NCBI GenBank assembly: GCA_003021325.1
Contig: PXQM01000060.1
Coordinates: forward strand, 1 to 5,038
Direction of reading: 5' to 3'
DNA from: Halobacteriales archaeon QH_10_70_21
GTDB taxonomy: Archaea > Halobacteriota > Halobacteria > Halobacteriales > Haloarculaceae
Length of the DNA stretch: 5,038 nucleotides
The position numbers were made by a program, and so were the translations under genes. Positions 1 through 5,038 of this stretch are shown in pieces (the stretch's first letter is position 1; each line of letters starts with the position of its first letter). Under the pieces are notes generated by a model. It did not search any database. It was not told the origin of the DNA and worked only from the letters and a program-made list of their open reading frames with translations.

Positions 1-108
1 GCCGCCCTCGCCGACCAGCTCCACGCCCCGACCGAGGTGCTCCGAAACCGCCGTCGCGATGGCCTGTGCGATCTCCTCGTCGGTGTCGTCGTCGATGTGT
101 ATCTCCAT
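1..108 (-). CDS. N-terminal fragment of a small acidic protein, possibly the haloarchaeal 'acc operon'/carboxylase epsilon-like family
   Basis: An open frame begins at the ATG whose complement is at 106-108 and runs off the left edge, giving 36 residues that start MEIHIDDDTDEEIAQAIATA and continue with SEHLGRGVELVGEGG. The start is supported by a TATA-like element about 26 bases upstream on the same strand, which would give a leaderless transcript. The visible part is acidic and predicts one amphipathic helix (about residues 10-24) after a short strand. From memory, this layout (charged start, D-D/E-E, Ala-rich helix, HL) resembles small haloarchaeal proteins annotated as acc operon proteins, epsilon-like partners of acetyl/propionyl-CoA carboxylase. 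That is only a resemblance in a short stretch; no catalytic or binding residue can be named. It is divergent from the DJ-1/PfpI gene. Confidence 0.6.
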   Translation of the reverse strand, partial: MEIHIDDDTDEEIAQAIATAVSEHLGRGVELVGEGG

Positions 109-128
109 GGTGGAACGAAACTTGCCGT

Positions 129-138
129 GGGTTTAGAG
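129..138 (-). promoter_or_regulatory. TATA-like box for the leftmost minus-strand gene
   Basis: On the minus strand this reads CTCTAAACCC, an AT-rich patch in GC-rich surroundings, centred about 26 bases upstream of the ATG at 108. That spacing places the transcription start at or next to the start codon, the usual leaderless arrangement in haloarchaea. This is inferred from spacing and composition only. Confidence 0.5.
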
Positions 139-221
139 TTTCCGACGGTCGCGTGTGCCGTGAGATACCAACGCAGCGCTTGACGTAGTACTGTGCCTGT
201 TCCGCCTATAACTCCCGGGTC

Positions 222-240
222 GGCGGCAGCGACTGCCGCC
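222..240. repeat. Perfect 8-bp inverted repeat (hairpin or operator) in a divergent promoter region
   Basis: GGCGGCAG (222-229) and CTGCCGCC (233-240) are perfect reverse complements separated by CGA. The repeat ends 10 bases before the T-run that serves as the TATA box of the DJ-1/PfpI gene. It could be a dyad operator for a regulator. In RNA it would be a very stable hairpin followed about 10 bases later by TTTTT, as in an intrinsic terminator-like element for plus-strand transcripts. Its position just upstream of a promoter makes the operator reading at least as likely. Confidence 0.5.
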
Positions 241-241
241 C

Positions 242-262
242 ACCGGCCGGTTTTTAGCCGGT
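242..262 (+). promoter_or_regulatory. TATA box of the DJ-1/PfpI gene, flanked by a 6-bp inverted repeat
   Basis: The T-run TTTTTAG (251-257) is centred about 28 bases before the ATG at 282, the expected spacing for a leaderless haloarchaeal promoter. It is bracketed by ACCGGC (242-247) and GCCGGT (257-262), perfect reverse complements. A protein bound to this dyad would cover the TBP site, so repression by occlusion is possible. The TATA assignment is fairly secure; the operator role is inference. Confidence 0.55.
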
Positions 263-281
263 CGGCGACCTACTAGATGGT

Positions 282-962
282 ATGACGACCGCACTGTTCG
301 TCGTGAGCGAGCACGGTTACTGGGGCGAGGAGTGTATCGAGCCGCTGACGACGCTGGAGGACGCGGGCGTCGACGTGACCGTCGCGACGCCGACCGGGTC
401 GCCGCCGGTGGTCGATGAGCGCTCGGTCGACCCCGAAAACGTCGGCGAAGAGATGGCCAGAGAGGTACAGGAGGTGGACGACAGCCACCCCGGGCTCAAC
501 GACCCGGTCGGGGTCGCTGCGGTGTCGCCGGGCGAACACGACGCGGTCGTCTTCCCCGGCGGCCACGGCACCGAGTGGGACGTGAACCAGGACCGGCACG
601 CACGACAGCTCCTGCTCGACGCCGTCGCCGGCGACGAAGGCGTCGCGCTCGTCGTCTGTCACGCGGTCGGCATCCTCGGGTTCACCCGCGAGGCCGACGG
701 CTCGTTCCTCGTCGATGGCCGCTCCGTGACGGGGTTCCCCAACGAGTGGGAGGAGGGTATCGTCGACGAGAACGACCTGATGCCCGACGGCCGGAAGCTG
801 CCGTACTGGGTCGAGGACGAGGTGAAGGCGGCCGGCGCCGACTGGGACGCCGAACTCGACGCCGACGCGAGCGTCACCGTCGATGGCGACCTCATCACCG
901 CCCGGGGACCGGGGTCGTCGACGGCGGCCGCCGAGACGCTGCTCGACGAACTCGGGGAGTAA
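282..962 (+). CDS. DJ-1/PfpI family protein, Hsp31-like (type 1 glutamine amidotransferase-like fold)
   Basis: A complete 226-residue cytoplasmic protein of the DJ-1/PfpI superfamily. The N-terminal strand (3-9) leads into HGYWGEECIEP (11-21), which carries the conserved acidic residue (Glu16 or Glu17) that pairs with the nucleophile in this superfamily. FPGGHGTEWD (91-100) is the family's GGHG loop, and the nucleophile elbow is VVCHAVG (124-130) with Cys126 and His127. VTGFPNEWEE (149-158), LPYWVEDEVKAAGA (173-186) and DGDLITARGPGSS (201-213) match the C-terminal part of Hsp31-like members. The length is normal and no key residue is missing. Characterised relatives act as chaperones, glyoxalase III-type enzymes or proposed deglycases; which applies here cannot be read from sequence. 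The ATG at 282 fits the TATA box about 28 bases upstream. It appears monocistronic, since the next plus-strand gene is decayed and 223 bases away. Confidence 0.92.
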   Translation: MTTALFVVSEHGYWGEECIEPLTTLEDAGVDVTVATPTGSPPVVDERSVDPENVGEEMAREVQEVDDSHPGLNDPVGVAAVSPGEHDAVVFPGGHGTEWDVNQDRHARQLLLDAVAGDEGVALVVCHAVGILGFTREADGSFLVDGRSVTGFPNEWEEGIVDENDLMPDGRKLPYWVEDEVKAAGADWDAELDADASVTVDGDLITARGPGSSTAAAETLLDELGE

Positions 963-1185
963 GCCGAAACCGTCGGGGCCACCCGGACCCCGTTTGCGGC
1001 CACCGTTCCGCGTTTCCGTCACCGGATAGAGACGATTCGGGCGTCCGGAAGTCGTCGATTGGCCGGACGCCGCTACCCGACTCGGCAGCCGGATGGGAGT
1101 TTCGACGTCGGCCTCGCTCCGCGAGTTCGGGCAAGCTTTCGAGACGACATTCGTGCTACGTGTTCGGAACATGGTGTCGTTGACC
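963..1185. other. Intergenic stretch between the DJ-1/PfpI gene and the beta-propeller pseudogene
   Basis: These 223 bases contain no reading frame with recognisable protein character. The plus-strand frame that crosses the region is rich in Arg, as expected of an out-of-frame GC-rich reading. The only structure I see is the inverted repeat at 1040-1071. No poly-T terminator follows the DJ-1/PfpI stop, and no convincing TATA box lies 25-30 bases before the pseudogene ATG at 1186. Confidence 0.6.
1040..1071. repeat. 9-bp perfect inverted repeat with a 14-base loop
   Basis: GGCGTCCGG (1040-1048) and CCGGACGCC (1063-1071) are exact reverse complements. The repeat starts 77 bases after the DJ-1/PfpI stop codon and ends 114 bases before the pseudogene start. 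No T-run follows on either strand, so it is not a standard archaeal terminator. It could be an mRNA 3' stem-loop, a regulator site or a chance GC-rich dyad. Confidence 0.4.
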
Positions 1186-2162
1186 ATGCGCCGCCGCGAG
1201 CTGCTCGCAGCGGTCGGTGCGGCCGGTGTGGTCGGTGACAGTGCGACGCGAACGGCGCGGAGGCGTCACTGCGGCGACTGGCCGTCGTTCCAGCGGGACT
1301 ACGCGAATACCGGCCGGGACTCGAACACGTCCGGGGCGACGTCGGGGTCGGGGTCCGAGTTCGTCGTCGAATCCGAGGATATCGTCGGGAGCCCGATTCT
1401 CGCCGAGGGCACCCTGTTCGTGTCGACTTCGAACGGCGTCATTGCGGTCGACTCGTCGACCGGCACCGAGGAATGGCGCGCCGGTCCCGACCCGGGTCGG
1501 ACCGTCGCGCCGCTTCTCTACCGAGACGGTCGCGTGTGCATCTCGAGCCACGGTGACGCCCACCTCCGAGCGCTGGACGCCGCGACGGGCGACCGTATCT
1601 GGATGAGGGAAATCGGTCGCGGCGCCCCGGCCTACGAGCCGACGGGCGAGGACCGCTGGCGCGCACAGACGTCGGAGCGGGGAATCGCCCCCCGGCGGTC
1701 GGTAACGGGCATATCTACGTCCTCGACCAAGACCGCAATCTCGTCGCGGTGGACGCGAGCGACGGGGCCACCGCGTGAACGCAGTCCGGGTACCACACCG
1801 CCTCCGCCACGTTCGCCGGAACGGCCTCCGACACGCCCATGGTGCCGTGCGTCATCGACTACAGCAGGGTCGTCGCGTACGGGGCCGACGACGGAACCGA
1901 ACTCTGGACCTCGCCGGACCTGGCCGACGGTGAGGACATAAACACGTCCGCCGGCGTCACGCCGAACGGTGGCGCGCTCGCTATCGTTACGTACCGGGAC
2001 GCGCGGGCGGTGTACCTCCAGGACGGCTCCATCGCCTGGGAGACCGAGACCGGGGCGTTCCTCCACACGCCACCGGCCATCGCCGACGACGTCGCCCGGC
2101 GACCGGGCTCGGACGGATTACTGGAGCGGGTACGGTACTCGCCGGTGTGGGGTCGGCGATGA
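1186..2162 (+). pseudogene. Decayed secreted PQQ-like (BamB-type) beta-propeller repeat protein
   Basis: Two frames together spell a beta-propeller protein. Frame one starts at the ATG at 1186 (MRRRELLAAVGAAGVVG, a Tat-like twin-Arg start), then DWPSFQRDYANTG, the usual opening motif of haloarchaeal PQQ-like proteins. Propeller blades follow with the A-D-S/A-x-T-G-x-x-x-W signature: IAVDSSTGTEEW and LRALDAATGDRIW. After the C run at 1688-1693 the homology moves to another frame: PPAVGNGHIYVLD, LVAVDASDGATA, a TGA at 1776-1778, then TQSGYHTASATF, VVAYGADDGTELW and DGSIAWETETG, ending at the TGA at 2160-2162. Restoring one C and reading the TGA as the expected Trp of the blade gives about 325 residues. 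The last blade (AIADDVARRPGSDGLLER) is irregular and the C-terminus looks shortened; no lipobox Cys is visible after the signal. The intact ancestor would have been exported and may have bound ligands or partners outside the membrane; its function is unknown. Confidence 0.85.
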
Positions 2163-2188
2163 CCGGTGAAAGAGTACGACGGTCCGTC

Positions 2189-2503
2189 TCAGCGGAAGTC
2201 GAAGCTGACGTTCGTCGCGGGCATCTCGGGGTCGACCTCCCGACCGCCCTCGAACCGGATGAAGCTGAGGTAGTAGGGGTCGCCACAGCCCTCGCCGTCG
2301 GTCTCGGCGGCGCCGCAGACGATGACGACGCCGTCCTCGCCCTCGTAGGGGTCGCCCTCGTCGGCGCCGGCAGCCTCGTGGGCGTCGGCGTACGTCCACC
2401 CCTCGAGCGGGTCGGGCGTCACGCACTTGTCCTCGAGGTAGGCGCCTCGTTCGAGCTCGGCCACGGCGCCGCACCGTGGGCAGTGATAGGAGACGGTGAC
2501 CAT
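2189..2503 (-). CDS. Hypothetical small Cys-containing protein, probable zinc ribbon
   Basis: A complete 104-residue acidic protein that I do not recognise by name. It opens with a zinc-knuckle motif, YHCPRCGAVAEL (C8, C11), followed by a single Cys in EDKCVTPDPLEGW (C27) and a second Cys cluster in VIVCGAAETDGEGCGDPYY (C63, C73). C8/C11 with C63/C73 could form one zinc site spaced around a 50-residue acidic insert (AHEAAGADEGDPYEGEDG). A beta-rich C-terminus follows (YLSFIRFEGG, NVSFDFR). It has no signal peptide or membrane segment, so it is probably cytoplasmic. The start is supported by a CTATAG element about 25 bases upstream. It is convergent with the pseudogene (26-base gap) and divergent from the eIF-2B-family gene (80 bases between start codons). 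A structural zinc role is inference; nothing points to a substrate. Confidence 0.82.
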   Translation of the reverse strand: MVTVSYHCPRCGAVAELERGAYLEDKCVTPDPLEGWTYADAHEAAGADEGDPYEGEDGVVIVCGAAETDGEGCGDPYYLSFIRFEGGREVDPEMPATNVSFDFR

Positions 2504-2523
2504 AGCCGTCCTACGGTCCGAAC

Positions 2524-2533
2524 CGCTATAGGG
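2524..2533 (-). promoter_or_regulatory. TATA box of the 104-residue zinc-ribbon gene
   Basis: The minus strand reads CCCTATAGCG with a symmetric CTATAG core (2526-2531), centred 25-26 bases upstream of the ATG at 2503. That is the spacing for a leaderless start. A near-palindrome, CGGT-CCGA-ACCG (2514-2525), lies between this box and the start codon and would be a good position for a repressor. Confidence 0.55.
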
Positions 2534-2554
2534 GCGTCGGATGCCCCGAAGGGG
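2531..2554. repeat. Nested inverted repeats between two divergent TATA boxes
   Basis: GGGGC (2531-2535) pairs with GCCCC (2543-2547) across 7 bases. The same CCCC (2544-2547) also pairs with GGGG (2551-2554) across GAA. The repeats fill the space between the minus-strand CTATAG and the plus-strand TTATG, where BRE elements and shared operators lie. G/C tracts are common in this genome, so chance is possible. Confidence 0.35.
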
Positions 2555-2560
2555 TTATGG
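2553..2560 (+). promoter_or_regulatory. TATA-like box of the eIF-2B-family gene
   Basis: GGTTATGG is the only AT-rich patch upstream of the eIF-2B-family gene and is centred about 28 bases before the ATG at 2584. It contains the alternative upstream ATG at 2557, so a transcript started from this promoter could not include that codon. This decides in favour of the 2584 start. Confidence 0.5.
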
Positions 2561-2583
2561 GGCCACCGGCCGACTGTATCGGC

Positions 2584-3438
2584 ATGATAGACGAGGCGGT
2601 CGCGGAGATCGAGGGGATGCAGACACACTCCTCGTCGACGGTGGCCGTCAGGGCCGCCGAGGCCCTCCGCGAACTCCTCGAGCGGGAGTTCACGACCACG
2701 GCGGAGTACCGCCGGGCGCTCGAGCAGAACAGCAACGCGCTGCGCCGGGCCGACACCTCCCACGCCTCGCTGTACACGACGCAGCGGGAAATCGTCGACC
2801 GGGTCACCGGAGCGGAGCCCGACTCGGTCTCTGCGGCGAAGGCGGCGACCGACGAGGCCGTAACGGCCGTCGTCCAGGAGGTCGGGCGTGCCAAGCGCGA
2901 GGCCGCGATGGCGGCCGTCGACCTGCTCGAGGACGGCACGACGTTCCTGACACATGATTTCTCCTCGACCGTGACGCAGGCAATCGAGCTGGCCGCCGAC
3001 GAGGGTCGCCACCTCGAGGCGTACGTTACGGAGGCGCGGCCGCGGTTCATGGGCCGGACGGCGGCCCGCAAGCTCGCCGAGGTCGACGGGGTCGAGGTGA
3101 CGCTCGTCGTCGACGGCGCCTCGGGTCACTATCTCGCCGACTGCGACCGGGTCCTCCTCGGCATGGACTGCGTCGTTGACGACGCTCTCTACAACCGCGT
3201 GGGGACGTTCCCAATCGCCGCTGCGGCGGACCGGCTGGGGGTGCCGGTGTCGGCCGTCGGCTCGAGCACGAAGCTCATCGACGGCGGGTTCGCCTTCGAG
3301 AACGACCACCGCCTCGCGAGCGAGGTGCTGCGGGAGCCGGCCGAGGGGTTCGACGTCGAGAATCCGGCCTACGACGCGACGCCGACGTCGCTTCTAGACG
3401 AAATCGTGACGGACGAGGGCGTTCAGGAGCTCGAGTAG
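2584..3438 (+). CDS. eIF-2B alpha/beta/delta family protein (aIF-2B-like; related to ribose-1,5-bisphosphate isomerase)
   Basis: A complete 284-residue cytoplasmic protein of the IF-2B superfamily, which includes eukaryotic eIF2B regulatory subunits, MtnA methylthioribose-1-phosphate isomerase and archaeal ribose-1,5-bisphosphate isomerase of the AMP pathway. An N-terminal helical domain (1-115) precedes the Rossmann-like domain. Family motifs in order are: FLTHDFSSTV (121-130), VTEARPRFMGRTAARKL (148-164), GMDCVVDDALYNRVGT (193-208) with the conserved Asp, SSTKLIDGGF (227-236) and ENPAYDATPTSLLDEIVTDEG (259-279, family N-P-x-x-D-x-T-P...T-x-E-G). The catalytic Cys of the isomerase THC motif is replaced by Asp125, while the THxxS pattern resembles eIF2B subunits. 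Isomerase activity is therefore doubtful; a regulatory, ligand-binding or variant role is open. Length is close to that of eIF2B-alpha-like proteins. The start is set at ATG 2584 by promoter spacing; an in-frame ATG at 2557 would add nine residues but lies in the TATA box. Its 3' end overlaps the opposing zinc-ribbon gene by 45 bases. Confidence 0.88.
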   Translation: MIDEAVAEIEGMQTHSSSTVAVRAAEALRELLEREFTTTAEYRRALEQNSNALRRADTSHASLYTTQREIVDRVTGAEPDSVSAAKAATDEAVTAVVQEVGRAKREAAMAAVDLLEDGTTFLTHDFSSTVTQAIELAADEGRHLEAYVTEARPRFMGRTAARKLAEVDGVEVTLVVDGASGHYLADCDRVLLGMDCVVDDALYNRVGTFPIAAAADRLGVPVSAVGSSTKLIDGGFAFENDHRLASEVLREPAEGFDVENPAYDATPTSLLDEIVTDEGVQELE

Positions 3439-3657
3439 CGGGCCGACCAGCGCCACCGGTCCCGGGGCGTTCGAGGCGTCGAACCGCGGCTGGCTGACGA
3501 CGAGTTCGCCACAGCGGGGGCACTCGACGTCGGTCCGGTCGCCGCCAGGGGCGAGCGACCAGCCCCCGTCGTAGGGGGCCTCGTGCCCGCAGGCCGAGCA
3601 GAACAGGACCGCCTTCCTGTCCGCCCGGTCCGCGGAGTGCGCGTTCTGTGCGGCCAT
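3394..3657 (-). CDS. Small zinc-ribbon protein with paired CxxC motifs
   Basis: An 87-residue protein starting at the ATG whose complement is at 3655-3657. An in-frame ATG at 3711 would add 18 residues, but a TATA-like TTTTGA about 27 bases before 3657 lies inside that extension, so the shorter start is preferred. The core is a classic zinc ribbon: VLFCSACGHEAPYDG (C20, C23) and DVECPRCGELVVSQP (C46, C49), 22 residues apart, after a charged N-terminus. Many haloarchaeal proteins of this type exist with unknown roles; structural zinc, nucleic-acid binding or protein-protein contacts are all possible. The last 30 or so residues, with a hydrophobic PVALVGPLLELLNALV segment, may be a helical tail; the final 14 codons plus the stop lie opposite the eIF-2B-like gene's end. 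It lies 94 bases downstream of cdcH on the same strand, so read-through is possible. Confidence 0.75.
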   Translation of the reverse strand: MAAQNAHSADRADRKAVLFCSACGHEAPYDGGWSLAPGGDRTDVECPRCGELVVSQPRFDASNAPGPVALVGPLLELLNALVRHDFV

Positions 3658-3680
3658 AGACGAAACGAGGGCGCGCTGAC

Positions 3681-3688
3681 TCAAAAGG
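3681..3688 (-). promoter_or_regulatory. TATA-like box of the small zinc-ribbon gene
   Basis: The minus strand reads CCTTTTGA, centred about 27 bases upstream of the ATG at 3657, the spacing seen for the other genes here. The same T-run could also act as a terminator signal for cdcH transcripts coming from the right, so its role may be double. Confidence 0.4.
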
Positions 3689-3710
3689 CTGCTGCCTGTC
3701 AATGGAGGCA
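3683..3710 (-). terminator. Weak candidate terminator downstream of cdcH
   Basis: On the minus strand TGCCT (from 3710) pairs with AGGCA (ending at 3693) across an 8-base loop, and TTTT follows about six bases later (3686-3683). The stem is only 5 bp. Archaeal termination depends mainly on T-runs, so the TTTT is the more relevant part, and it doubles as a promoter element. It lies 42-69 bases after the cdcH stop codon. Confidence 0.25.
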
Positions 3711-3751
3711 TGCGGTAGTGAGCGGTTTTTAGTGGGGGAGGATGGTCGAGC

Positions 3752-5038
<1,287 letters not shown>

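Noticed and set aside
273..1187. Long open frame on the minus strand across the DJ-1/PfpI gene (304 codons)
   Set aside because: It is the antisense shadow of the DJ-1/PfpI gene, with Arg/Val/Gly-rich composition and no family motif. GC-rich haloarchaeal genes commonly leave such open frames.
1839..2162. Separate 107-residue gene starting at the ATG at 1839
   Set aside because: It begins inside a propeller blade and continues the upstream blades in the same frame as the sequence before the TGA. It is the tail of the pseudogene, not an independent gene.
2147..2587. Plus-strand frame across the 104-residue zinc-ribbon gene
   Set aside because: The opposite strand has the CPRCG motif, the acidic composition and the TATA-spaced start, so this frame is a shadow.
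2419..3309. 296-codon minus-strand frame opposite the eIF-2B-like gene
   Set aside because: Antisense shadow; the plus strand carries the full set of eIF-2B family motifs in order, and the minus-strand frame has none.

Overview
The window looks like an ordinary chromosomal segment of a haloarchaeon (class Halobacteria). It is GC-rich, its predicted proteins are rich in Asp and Glu, its genes appear to be transcribed as leaderless or nearly leaderless mRNAs from archaeal TATA boxes, and the largest gene is a Cdc48/CdcH-type AAA ATPase closely resembling haloarchaeal homologues. The genus cannot be fixed from the sequence alone.

Layout from left to right. Positions 1-108 (minus) hold the first 36 codons of a small acidic protein that runs off the left edge. 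A regulatory gap (109-281) follows, with divergent promoters and two clean inverted repeats. Positions 282-962 (plus) encode an intact DJ-1/PfpI (Hsp31-like) protein. After a 223-base gap with a 9-bp inverted repeat comes a decayed PQQ-type beta-propeller gene (about 1186-2162, plus), with a frameshift in a C run, an in-frame TGA where a Trp codon is expected, and a worn C-terminal end. Positions 2189-2503 (minus) encode a 104-residue cysteine-containing protein, probably zinc-binding. It is divergent from an eIF-2B alpha/beta/delta-family gene (2584-3438, plus); the two share an 80-base promoter region with nested palindromes. The tail of the eIF-2B-like gene overlaps, tail to tail by 45 bases, a small zinc-ribbon gene (3394-3657, minus). 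The right third (3752-5038, minus) is the C-terminal 428 residues of CdcH: the end of the D1 ATPase domain, all of D2 and the C-terminal tail. Its N-domain and the D1 Walker motifs lie beyond the right edge.

The genes do not form an obvious pathway. They are mostly single transcription units on alternating strands. Only the zinc-ribbon gene lies downstream of cdcH on the same strand, and it has its own TATA-like box. I see no mobile element, CRISPR array, tRNA or rRNA, toxin-antitoxin pair or defence island, and no convincing undescribed multi-gene system. The points most worth a second look are the beta-propeller pseudogene with two exactly placed lesions, the eIF-2B-family protein that lacks the catalytic cysteine of archaeal ribose-1,5-bisphosphate isomerase, the palindromes in the two divergent promoter regions, and the uncharacterised 104-residue Cys protein.
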